Assembly: GCA_037783545.1 (NCBI GenBank)
Contig: JBBELK010000453.1
Coordinates: 868,001-932,000 of the forward strand
Length of the DNA stretch: 64,000 nucleotides
Direction of reading: 5' to 3'
From: Henricia sp. BOLD:AAB3569
Taxonomy: Eukaryota > Echinodermata > Asteroidea > Spinulosida > Echinasteridae
This document shows positions 22,773 to 33,790 of the stretch, in pieces. How positions within the stretch are numbered: the stretch's first letter is position 1; each line of letters starts with the position of its first letter. The notes beneath the pieces were generated by a model. That model had not been told where the DNA came from and did no database searches. It worked only from the letters and a program-made list of their open reading frames with translations. The translations under genes were made by a program, and so were the position numbers.

Positions 22773-24460
22773 CCCAGCCTAATTTAAAAGAAGTTGTGCC
22801 ACAAGTATTTTCTGTAAACCTTTACAAAGCTAAAATATTTTGACTTAGTATGAAATTTCTTACTTAAAAATGCATTTTGTATTCAATTTGGCAATTACTT
22901 TCCCGACGTAATTTATCAGCGCTGTATGCTCAGTGCTTTCCTGAAAACTACATGTTAAGAATCTATGCCATGCTTGGGTGGGACTCGAACCCATAACCTC
23001 TTGTATTGTAGAGCAAAATGCATTTGACTATTCGAAAGTGGTGGAATTGTTCGATTAAAGGACGAGTTGTAACCTGCGGCAATGTGTACACAAATGAGAA
23101 AATTTTGGAAAATAAGTCTACGTAAGATTACAAAAGGGCAACAAAACCAAGACCAGGGGGTAACGAAAATAGAAGAATTCCTCAGGCTTTGTGACCTTGG
23201 TGAAATTTAGCACCATTTCCAGCTTCCTGAAAGTGCCAACTGCTAAACTTGCAACCCTTTAGTGAAAAAGCACTTTAAGAATTTGTTCCTATTTTTAATA
23301 ATCCTACGTGCATATGAACATGTAGCATTTGTGCATCGTTTTTGTTGATAATGTCATGTTCAAGAATAATAAACATTGGAAATAAATCAGACCATTGACG
23401 CACATCTCTCCAAATTTTTCAGACTGTGGACTCAATATTTTTAGCACAAAGTAAGCAAACGATATCAAAAAGTAATTTATATCTCCAACTGAAGAGAGAT
23501 ACATGTAAAGCTTTCTTTGAAACTCATTCCAAATTGCCAGTCTGGTCTTGTGTATGTTTACACACGTCTGAAATTAGTGATACTCTATCTTGCCCCAATT
23601 CTTACTCTAATGCCTAACTGATTACAGGTTAGGATTTGGCTAATAATGGAGGCTTTTGTGAGGCCACAGCTTATCTTGCATTTTTTACAACAGGTGTGTC
23701 TTGTAAACTGCCTGCAAGATTTTACCCTAATGATTGGCAAAGGATTACAGCACTGGGCTAGCCATTCAGATACAAGCACACTGAGCAATCTGCAAGAGGT
23801 CACTGTGTCCATCACAAACGGATATTAGTTGTCAGTGGCATTGTAGCTTTGCTTGAAACACTGACTTAACTTGTTTTTGTGCAACTTTTTGGCTAATACA
23901 GTATATGAAAGGTTTTAAAAAGGCATTCTAAAGATCAGTTAAAATTATCTTGCCGGTTAATGTGTGAATTTTTCAAAATCCGGTTTACAAGTTCTATTTT
24001 TCTGTTTTCATTTGCCATTACTTTTGAATTTATTTTTACTTTTTTATGTACCATACTTTTACTGCAGTTTTAGCTCTGAATCTGTCACACATTGAACAGA
24101 CACAGAATAATTTTCCATTTGAACACAAAAGGTTACACCTGTAGGCATTCTTGCACATACTGTACACACATCCTTCATCATTACAAACTCACAGGTTGTA
24201 TTCTTTTGTGCATGATTATCCTTTGTGAATTGTAGCTACCCATTTGATTTGATCTGATATCAGCCATGTGGTACATACCTACATGTATCTAGTGACCACC
24301 TTGGGTACAACACTGATTCTAAAATGTTATGGTGACATTGTGACCCTTGCACATTGCTCTGTATGCTTTACTGTGTACCTGAATGGCCTTGGGCCTGTCC
24401 CATGTACATGTAGGCTAAGTACTTGCATGTATGGTAAGCTACAATGTATGTATGTAGGCC
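22773..24460. other. No gene seen; one isolated box B-like site
   Basis: Reverse complement of about 22975-23010 contains GGTTCGAGTCCC, a polymerase III box B-like motif, but no convincing box A is present, so at best it is a decayed tRNA-derived fragment. Otherwise unique AT-rich DNA. Confidence 0.45.
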
Positions 24461-26449
24461 TACAGTACCTTGTAAGGAGGATTATGCATCAGATAATCTT
24501 TTAACCCAAATATTACCAGTACCTGGGTTACTGAAAGGTTTAACTCTGATCTTGGGTTAACGCTTGTATGCAAGATTTGAATATTCCACAAATTTCCGGG
24601 GGTACAGCTACAATGTAATTTAATTGAAGAAAAAAATGGAATTATATACTCCAAATGGAATTCACAAGTCCTGGACAGAATTGCGATACCATGACAAGTT
24701 TAGAATCAATTCCAGAAATATTGTAGTTACAAATAATTATACAATCCTTATCCACCTTTTCCCTTTCTAGTGTAAACACTGTAAAAGCCTGTACATTGGA
24801 TATTTGCAATGTCCCAACATTTTAATAAACCATTTTACCGGAAAAACCTTACTCAAATGGAAGATAGAAGTGGTTCCAACTGTCCAATGCAATGATTCCG
24901 CCCGAGATGTTATCTTTTTATGAGAAACAGTGGACGTACATACATGTACATGTGTATGCATTTTTTTTTACAAGGGCACTCTAATGTGAACTAGGCCCCT
25001 GACTACCGTGGTATATTACGGCTCCGTTTTCTGTGCAGGGAACCAGACTAAATAGGGCTGTGGTTTTGCACAATTTTTTGAAGCATGGACACAGTCTTTC
25101 ATTGTTTTCTTGGTACGTTGATGAGGTACTGGGCTGAAAGTTGCTTTTCATATCCTCAATCACACAAGTTACATTCACATCGTTTAAACGTAACTTGGGT
25201 CAGAAGCTGAATAATGTTACAGTACATTGCAAAAAAAACAGCAGTCATCAGTATAGTGGATTACATGACTTGAAAGTCAACACTGAAGTTTTCCCATTAA
25301 AACTAAACTCAATATATACTGATTTCAACACATGATGAGAAAGGGTTACATATGGCAGGGTTACATGTAGGTTTCCAAACATGTTACATTCCATACATTG
25401 AAATGTTGTACATTAATTGTGAACAGGTCAGTCAACCCAGCATACTGTATGTCAGACCTGTTTAAAGGGTTTATAAAACATTTTCTGAAATACATGTACA
25501 GGTACATGTAGGGTGCAATTTGCTTCATCTGTTGCAGAAAGAAGTACTGTAGGTAAACCTTTTAACACCATTTCAGGTGTTTTTCATCTTGGGGACCTCT
25601 GACTTTCGGGTGAAACAACATTATGGTTGTCGAATAAAATAATGTGAAATACATACATGTGTAATTGAAAAACTTAAAATAACTTTTTTTTGCCGCTGGG
25701 AGCATCATGTACATTGTACATGTACTGCTTGTCTGTTTTGTGCAAATGTGCAAACAATGCCGCGAGTGGGAACCGCCCGTGAATGTGACGTGATTGGAAG
25801 GACTTCCTGTGTGTGAAAGTGTACATAGCATGGGGATATTGGTAATAGTAATTGTCAAATTTGATTTTTTTTCTTCAAATTACTGTTTTCACCTACATGT
25901 ATTCCTGTGTCAAGGTGTGTCTGTCATGCAGATGTACAATTATTGTCTAATCATATACAAAATCATTCAAGCGGAATCCATACCCTCAATAAAATATCTG
26001 TGTACTGGTACACCCCGCAATATGCCTAACTTATTGTGAGTATGTTATACCAGTACTTCACTTCAGGCCAAGGAAGCTACACTCCACATTCCATCTTGAA
26101 GTGAGAGCCAGATACAATAAATAAACACAAAGTTATTTTTCATGATTTTTCTCAGAATTGTTATTAAAGAATTTAAGGTGTCAAAAGTGAGTCAAGGTAC
26201 CAAATATATTTTTACCATTAAAATATCAAGATAGTTTTGATTTATTTGTGTGCAGTCATAAAGTCGGAGTAGAAATCCTAGCATTAAAACTATTTTCTTT
26301 ATTTTTGTAAGATTTTTTGGGGGTGATATTTATGATGGCCTTTATAAATCTGTGCTGCTGTCAATATACCGTATTACATTGAAGTTAAGAATGCATGCGA
26401 TCTGCATAAAGTACCGGTATTTAATATCGGTCGTTCATAAATACCTAAA
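24461..26449. other. No gene seen
   Basis: Unique and AT-rich sequence. Part of 24790-24990 (ACATTGGATATT, TTTTACCGG, GTCCAATGCAATGATTCC) may be a strongly decayed F relative, but the resemblance is too weak to call. Confidence 0.45.
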
Positions 26450-26839
26450 TGCCTGTCCGCATTGGACTTACCGAGACGATGGGTACTTTCCCATTTTAAG
26501 TCCAATGCGGACAGCCTAGGACGTTTTCCTCTCAGTAACTTTTCCTGAGTCCAGCAGTTACTTTTCCTGGCTAACTTCTGCCCAGGAAAATTGACCAGGG
26601 AACTTTTCCCGAGACGAATGCGGACACAGCAAGTCGGTAAAAGCACTCTTGAAGCGTAGGTCCGGGCCGTTAAGGTCAAACTGCGAAGGGACACTGCGCA
26701 TGCTTTCCTACGGTCTCTGTAAAATGTTACTGCGTAAAAGATTCCAAATGCGGACAGCAGTAAAATATAGCCATTTTCATTTTACCATCGTCTTGGTAAA
26801 ACCTCCCAAAAAATAAGTCCAATGCGGACACGGCTTAAG
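26450..26839 (-). mobile_element. Family F transposon
   Basis: Reverse orientation, about 390 bp: starts CCTGTCCGCATTGGACTTAC and ends AAGTCCAATGCGGACACGGC. It is very similar to 22368-22772, including the CAGGAAAATTGACCAGGGAA and GAAGGGACACTGCGCATGC blocks. No coding content. Confidence 0.85.
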
Positions 26840-27286
26840 ACAGTTTCCCGTCGGTTGGTTGAGACTGTGAGCATGTCGCATGGTTGGGCAGGTCTTAAAG
26901 ATTTTTAGTCTGGTTTTGTAGAGAATGTTTTGTAGCACGACAAAAAGTCGCAACATACGAGCTTGCCCGAATGCAACTTGGATGTACATCGATTGACATC
27001 CGACTTCTGCATTCGCGTAAAACGCGCATGAATGGAAGAACATTTTACGCGATGGAACACAGATGGAGAGGCAGAAACAAGACACACATGCACACCATAA
27101 GAATAGGCAAATGCAAGCTGTACCGTAAATAAAATGGGCCTACAATTAAGTTCAGTGTTGCAAAATTTCAGGGATTTTTGCTGATTTGTATTGAAAGCTT
27201 TTAGGTATTGGTACATTTACATGTGCAGCATCCTGAATGCATCATACATGTAATTGCCCTCAGGCTTCACCTCGGGCAATCATTTA

Positions 27287-27500
27287 CGTCCAGGGGCACA
27301 TTTCATGGTGCTGCTCAGCACAAACATTTGCTTAGCACACCATTTCTTTGGTTTATTTTGCAAAAGTGGGTTGCCAACAAAAATATGTGTATTTTGCTAC
27401 TCTTGCTAAAAAACACAAGTTGACATACAATTTTTGCTGGTAACCCAAATTGCAAAGCAAATAATTCCTGTGCTAAGCATTTTTTTAAAAGTTTAGGCCT
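27287..27500. mobile_element. Foldback element O, copy 1
   Basis: Imperfect arms: TTGCTTAGCACACCATTTC... on the left pairs with ...GCAAATAATTCCTGTGCTAAGCA on the right. The centre, TTGACATACAATTTTTGCTGG, is the reverse complement of the core at 45779-45998, making these the same family. No coding sequence. Confidence 0.65.
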
Positions 27501-27619
27501 ACAGTTTAATACCAGCCAATCGCACATGTTTTCCTTATTGATAGATGATTGCACAAATGTAACATTTTCTCTTTAGCCAGACATAAGTGGTTATTATTTA
27601 CTCAAGATTTGTTTTCTTT

Positions 27620-27960
27620 AATTTGGGCTCGGAATCCCCAGGGTGGGTTTAGGAGCTAATGCCAGACATCGTCTCTGCTACTATACCGGTAGTGCTGTCG
27701 TTCTGTTAATTGGTCTTGAAAATTCCATGGAAATATCAAAGGTTGAGGCGGGATAACCAGGGCATGATGGGATACGCGAGAGTTCTGTAAATTCGGGAGA
27801 CGACGCCGGGAGCGATTGTGATTGCTGTACATAGCAGAGGGCTTTTTGTGGCAGTGTTCCATCATGCGGAAATTGCCGAGGCAAATTGAGCATAAATCTT
27901 TGTGTTTTCCTTTACTTGTGCGTTTGTGTACGGCTCAGTAACTGATGTATTGATTTTCCT
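27620..27960. promoter_or_regulatory. Unique block, candidate regulatory DNA
   Basis: Unique mixed-composition sequence (GGGATAACCAGGGCATGATGG, GAGACGACGCCGGGAGCG near 27795). No copies within the window. Open frames overlap in three frames without motif. Weak call. Confidence 0.2.
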
Positions 27961-28379
27961 TTTTTGCTTGGGTAATGCGTGAATCCGACTGTATGTGAGA
28001 TGCATCCATGGGTACACATCTGATTATTAAAATGGGTTTAACGGACCATTTTAAATGAGAAAATTTGCCTTGGCGTGGTTTCGACATTCTATGAAATGGG
28101 TGCTTGGCCTGCTTGTAATTGAAGTTATTTTCATAAAATCTGAAAACCCAATTATTGAGCCAATAATTATTTGTTTTTCTGAAAATTACAAGGGCCCCTT
28201 TTACCAATTCTGCATCCTGTTCAAGGCTGTAATTTGTTTTGTTGGAGTGCTATTGACTAGGACTACATGTAGTATGAGTAGTGTGCAGACAGCATTTAAA
28301 AGTTATTTTCAAAATCAAACGTCAGTATACTACCAATTACAATGGAATTAATTCTTCTGCATGCATGTTTACTGTTTCC

Positions 28380-29240
28380 CAATTTCCTTTTGTCCCACTT
28401 CTTAGTGTTCGTGAGTGGTCTTATTAGTTGATTAGAGAATGAAAATTCTTAAGGATTACTTCTGGGATAAACCTCTCTTTTCATGGAATGTGTCCAGATT
28501 TGTCTACTTTTATGTACATTTACATTTTCAGGGTTGCTTTATTTTTTGTACCTTTTCTTAATTTGACATACAGGTAAATGGAATCATTGAAACTCCTTAG
28601 ATTTTCTCATTAGAGTCGATTAGAATTGATTCCAAGTTGGAAATTAAAATCGCGATTCTGTCTTTTGGAGTAATCTTTCCATTATTTTGGCGATTCCAGG
28701 GAGTACTCGGCAATTCTGAATGTAAATAGATGCAAACATTACAAAATTCGAGGAATTTGGCAGTCTTTTGTATCAAGTTTGCCGGATGTTTTTCTACCTG
28801 TAATTTTAAGTGCCAAAGTTCTTTTGTTTTTAAAATGGATTCAAATTTAAATGGATCGCTTCCAAAATGTCGGGAAGTTGTTCCACTAAAACAAAAATCC
28901 CATGTTACAATAGAGGTCTCACCGTGTATAGCAATTTAATGTTTGCATCATGCCAATGCCCGAGGAAATTCACACTACATGTATTATGGTCGTGTTCGAA
29001 CCTCTATAATGTTGGGAAGAGATCTGGGGATTGAAAGCGGAGAAGAGTAGCCCCTCGGAGTGATTAAGCAGAAGAGATTGAAATTGCTTGCCATTGGCAG
29101 TGATTCCGTAGATGCGTCATTCCATTCCATGCTCGCTTTAGCAAGTCAAGCGCAATTTGAACGTCATCGAGTCTGGGCAGGTGAGGGTTGGGGAGTGGGG
29201 GAGATGGTGGATGGGATCTGCTGGAATTCAAAGAGAGATT
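28380..29240. promoter_or_regulatory. Unique block, candidate regulatory DNA
   Basis: Long unique stretch including GATTAGAGAATG, CATTAGAGTCGATTAGAATTG and, at 29030-29190, a GC-richer part with GTGATTAAGCAG and GATTGAAATTGC. Repeated GATTA cores are of homeodomain type. There is no conservation evidence, so confidence is low. Confidence 0.22.
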
Positions 29241-29337
29241 TGTAATCTTTACAGCTTTTCTAACCTTAGTTTTATTGTGATGGCAGGACTTTTCAATCGG
29301 GCTATTTGTGGCACATGATTTTTCTCTCAACACCGGG

Positions 29338-29386
29338 AGAAAAATTGGGTCCGTAGGAAAAACCTGAAGGAGTATATCACTGTGTC
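29338..29386 (+). repeat. tRNA-derived repeat fragment (upstream part)
   Basis: GGAAAAACCTGAAGGAGTAT and CACTGTGTCT match the conserved leader of the unit at 4440-4546 (GGAAAACCTGATAGAGTATA, CACTGTGTCT). The match stops exactly where a family F element starts, so the F insertion or a deletion removed the tRNA-like part. Confidence 0.65.
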
Positions 29387-29816
29387 TTAAGCCGTGTCCA
29401 CATTGGACTTGTTTTTTGGGAGGTTTTACCGAGACGATGGTAAAATGAAAAATGGCTACATTTTACTGATGTCCACATTTGACACATTTGACTTTTTGAC
29501 ACAGTAAAATTTTACCGAGACTGTGGGAGAGCATGCGCAGTGTCCCTTCGCAGTTTGACCTTCACGGCCCGGACGTGCGCTTCCAGAGCACTTTTACCGA
29601 CTCGCGATCACTGTATCCGCATTGGACTTTTCGTCTCGGGAAAAGTTACCTGGGAACCTTTCCTGGGCAGCAGTTGGCCAGGAAAAGTAACCGCTGGACT
29701 TGGGAAATGTTCCTGAGAGGAAAACGTCCTGGGCTGTCCGCATTGGACTTAGTATGGGAAAAGTACCCATCGTCTCGGTAAGTTTTCCCAAAAAAAGGCC
29801 AATGTGGACAGGTCTG
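29387..29816 (+). mobile_element. Family F transposon, complete reference copy
   Basis: TIRs of about 45 bp: the left runs TGTCCACATTGGACTTG through ACCGAGACGATGG, and the right read inward runs TGTCCACATTGGCCTTT through ACCGAGACGATGG. Copies of the GTCCGCATTGGACTT core recur inside at about 29469, 29616 and 29738. About 430 bp, with no protein recognised. Relatives: 9151, 10751, 22368, 26450. Confidence 0.85.
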
Positions 29817-30160
29817 AGGCATAAAAAAAAAAAATGTTATGTTGGCGTAACCCGACCGACCCTAAAAATACGGCCGACCCTGGATATTTTTATTTTTTTC
29901 AAGGGAAGAAATTTAATGATTAATATCTATATGTTTCCATCAAGGAAAAATGTGGATCTGCGGTCATTTTTGATCGCTTAAAACGGATAAATTTGAGTCA
30001 ACAGCTTTTTGTCTGATTTTGGTTTCCACTTTTTCATGTCATTTTCGTTGCTGGGAGGAAAAAAAAAAAAAAAAAAAAAAAAACAATCCCGACCTACATT
30101 GTACCTACCCTATTTTTTGGGGCCCGTTACGCCAACATAACATTTTTTTTTTTTATGCCT
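29817..30160. mobile_element. Inverted-repeat element S
   Basis: Begins AGGCATAAAAAAAAAAAATG then TTATGTTGGCGTAAC, and ends with the exact reverse (GTTACGCCAACATAAC...TTTATGCCT): a TIR of about 34 bp. Reading the ends as GGC...GCC, the flanks are TGA and TAA, a near-match to a 3-bp target duplication of Harbinger type. It abuts element F on its left. A poly-A tract lies at about 30059-30083. Confidence 0.75.
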
Positions 30161-30244
30161 AAGATATTTTTTGGTATGAGAAACAAGCCTCTAAACCATT
30201 TTGTTTTTGTATACATGTATAGTCAAACTTGTTAACAAGAGCTT

Positions 30245-33024
30245 CAGTCAGTCCGCAGCGCCCCCGATAATGAGGTCAAATGCCCAATTTTATCTGCACA
30301 GCTCATCGGCGTGAACGCACCGCGAGAAAGTCCGGGATGTTCGCGAGATTTCGTTGGCCTTATTTTGTTGCTCGCAAGCGTTTTAAACGAGTAGTTGGTG
30401 GCCAAGATGGCTGGGTAAGTTTGGAAAACAATTCTTTCTGTTTCGATTGATGTATATTTTGTCACAATTTGGGTAATTTTTTAGTTGGTAATTGTGTAAA
30501 TCTGAAGTGATGGGTCGTATCGTGGATTTTGAGGGGGTCAATTGGTTTGTGCATCCTGACTGGACTAGACAAAACTTTGGAAAACAATAGCGTTTTTCCG
30601 ATAGATGAAGACACGTGCTTTTGTTTAACGTGTCATGTGGCTTGCTGAAAGAGTTTTTTCAATGGTTTTTGCGCTACGATTTTACCGCGAGATTTCACCC
30701 TTTTAGCAGTGCGACTGTGGCTGCACACGTACGCGTGTGCACGCAGACATTGTAGAAATGCGCCTGAACACATTCATGACAGTCAACTCGACCATTGGAC
30801 CAACTCGACCGTTGGACCAACTCGTCCGTTGACCGACTCGACTTCAAAGTTGAGGGAAATTTGGGGAGTCGATCATGGCTTCAGACCTTGGGTGCAAAAC
30901 ATATGAGTCAGGCTGACAAATTGTTAAGTCTTTCTTCACACAATTAAAACAAAATCTTAATTTTTTTTTATCCCACTTTTATTTATTTTTGAAAGTATTG
31001 GGAATTTTAAAGTTGGAATCAGGTCAAGTCGCCCCCTTATGAACTTGGCCCCTCCCCCTCCCCCTCCCCCTCGATGTTATTAATAGTGCTCACTAATTTT
31101 GTTTTAACTTTTTCCAATTACTGCAGCGGTCATCATGGGGACCTGCTGTTATGTACATGTATGCAGCATCAAAAGCACAATGGCATAGGATAACGCAAAG
31201 TTAATCTGAGACAGTCATCTCCCGACAACTTCACAGAGACTCCGGCATTTATCTCTGGTAATTTTAGTCATTCTTACTCACTTACTTGCAAACTTACGCT
31301 GGGGTAAAACAAGATCTGGGGGTAAAAACAAAACCTGTAACAAACCTATGTGTGGGCCATAAAGCTTGTGGACGCATGAGTTCAAGGTGGAGCCACCTTA
31401 TCATGTCAAAAATTGACAATCTGAGAAACCTGATGCACTTTCTATTGCCCAATTTATTCGATATAGATTGCATTTGTTTTGCTTGCTAGCAGAAATACAC
31501 CCAACAAATTTAAATCCCAGCATGACACCAGAAAAAAACACGGTCAAAAGTAAGAGCTTTTTGCTTCCTAAAATAAGCTCACATGATCTAATTACAATGC
31601 ATGTCAAAATTGTCAACTGATTTTCATAACTTCATGTTTTATATGCATGTGTTGTTAGAGCAAGTCCCACCTAGAGTTTACATGAATATAATGTTAAACC
31701 AGCTGATGTCAGTGATGAGAGATACAACCTATATTTTATTTTTGGGATCTCTGCAGCTTGAAATACAATCAATGAACCATATATTTTGTATCGTCATACA
31801 TGTATTTGTCTTTTACAGTTTATCCAGTATACTTTAGAAACTCTAATCTGAGTGTTTACATGTGTGGCAGTTAACGAGTTTTCAAAACTTTTTTATAATA
31901 TTTTTGTAATTATATACTCTTTGCAACAACAGAACCTGTTGTGACTATTCCGCTCGTGGTTTTTCATTATGGTTACATTTTTGGCAATAATAACTGTTTT
32001 AAGTCCACCATATGTCGATCATAAGTCATGTACATGTTTTAACAGATTTATTTATCAGTTGCTGTGTAGTATCCAAAGATGTGTGACATTGAATAAATTA
32101 AAAAGAACCGTTAACAATCTGTCGTGTTTCCTGTGTCATATAATCCTTTGCCCAACTGGACTGATTACTGTTTAAAATTTATTTGGGCAGATGGAGGCAT
32201 AGAACAAGGAAAAAGAACATTAGGAAATTACTTCACTCTTGTGTAAACATAAAAAAAGCTTCAGATCCCGGCTAAGTGATTTTTAGGAAAAAATGATTAA
32301 AACTAAGATTGACTACACACTTGGCTATGGTTTGAGAGTTTTTACACCTAACCGGTTTGAATTTAACTTGATTTATGGGGGCTTAACAATACTGTTCGAA
32401 GAGGAGAAAAGGAAATAAAGGTAGACCTATACATGCATTCAATAAATAGCTCCGTGTGTACAACCCACGAAAAAATTGGTGGACTAGAAACCAGTCTAAT
32501 CTGGAACTAGCAATGACGTCATCGTTAGCCAATCGGACAACGGGAAACTATGCGGTGCCACGGCGGTAATTTTGGGTTTGTGTTTATTCGGAATGACGAT
32601 GGATTTCGCTGCATCCTGACTGGACTAGACAAAAGTACGTACAATTTTCATTATTTGTGGGTAGAATATTACATATTCTTTGTATAAAAGGTAAACATGG
32701 ACTGCTGATTGTAGTGACAAGGGAAGATTTTGGCCGATTTTTGGGGTGTCGTTTGTCGTGTTTTTGGACGTGTTTTTTCCTGAATATTTCTCACCTCAAA
32801 ATGCAAAAAAAACATGAAATAGTGATACTCGACGACAGATATGTTTCTCTTCTTTCCGAAAAGTCTAGTGTTATAGGTCAGATTTCTGGAAACGACTAAG
32901 AAATCCTTAGTTTTCGACGGGCTGTTCAAGCTCATTAAATATGCACGACCGTAACTGGTTGAGGTCACGCGTGCATATTGTGCACATAAAAACAAGCACT
33001 TTTTAGCGCGCTGCGGACTGACTG
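30245..33024. mobile_element. 2.78-kb transposon L with perfect 17-bp TIR and GCTT target duplication
   Basis: CAGTCAGTCCGCAGCGC starts at 30245 and its exact reverse complement ends at 33024. GCTT flanks both ends (30241-30244, 33025-33028). Inside, a 24-bp direct repeat (GCATCCTGACTGGACTAGAC plus AAAA) lies at 30551-30574 and 32611-32634. The two end regions are CpG-richer than the AT-rich middle. No transposase was recognised, so it is probably non-autonomous. A 4-bp TSD and CA-start could fit Chapaev- or Ginger-like groups; assignment is open. Confidence 0.7.
30785..30842 (+). repeat. 17-bp minisatellite inside element L
   Basis: About 3.5 tandem units of AACTCGACCGTTGGACC: 30785-30801, 30802-30818, 30819-30834, then a partial unit. 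The palindrome GCACACGTACGCGTGTGC lies just before (about 30722-30739). Confidence 0.8.
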
Positions 33025-33229
33025 GCTTGGGATTTTGCAGATCACCTTATTATAGTGGGAAATTTGGTGATAAATGTTGTACATGTAGATCAGTCAAATG
33101 CTTGAAATTACATAAATGAATCAGTCCCTCATTATTCATTGAACTACATCTACCGTATGTAAGTTCCCCTTTAGTACAGCCTGCCCTCAACAAGACACCA
33201 CAACAGGTGACATAAATCTTTCAAATCTG
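33025..33229. other. No gene seen
   Basis: Short unique stretch after element L, with one TACATGTA. Confidence 0.5.
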
Positions 33230-33790
33230 TGAATTGCAAATGCAGGAAGTTTTAAATCTAGTAATGAGGACTTTAAACTTAAAAGGGGTCTCGGAAGTCC
33301 CAGAAGTCAATGGCCCACTCGGACGTTGCACCTGTGTGAACCAGACATTCGGTCAAAGACTTCCACACAGCACCAACTCTTTCATCGAGATGCCTCGTGC
33401 ACATGGTCCGCATTACTGAGTCCTTCTGGCAAGCAATTCTTCCCTTCCGGTTTTGCAGCACGGAATAAAATTAGAAATTGAAAATATCGCCTCATCCTAT
33501 TTTAGGAAAGGAAGAGGGAGAAGGGTGGGGGGGTGGGGTGGTTTAGAGAGAGATGGAGTCGTTAACTTCTGGCAAATTCTCGTCAGGTGGATATTCTATC
33601 CAAGGTAACTGTCCTGAGGCAAGATGGTTATCACGCGAGTTAGTTCAGTGACACTGAAGTAGCGCGTGCTTGCGCGATGCCCGAATGCCCCAGACGTCGC
33701 GCATCTCTGATAAAGACCGGTGAAACTTGAATGGCCGAGCTTGAATGAAAGGAAGTAGAGCTTTAGAATTCAGTTGGGGAATTTAATTGA
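33230..33790. promoter_or_regulatory. Unique GC-richer block, candidate regulatory DNA or unrecognised exon
   Basis: Unique sequence with a short open frame on each strand (33234-33419 and 33279-33461) and a CpG-rich later part (CGCGTGCTTGCGCGATGC near 33661). No domain motif could be named. A GGGGGTGGGG purine stretch lies near 33525. Confidence 0.22.

Noticed and set aside
24790..24990. Sixth family F copy
   Set aside because: Only scattered resemblances (CATTGGATA, GTCCAATGCAATG); too weak to call.
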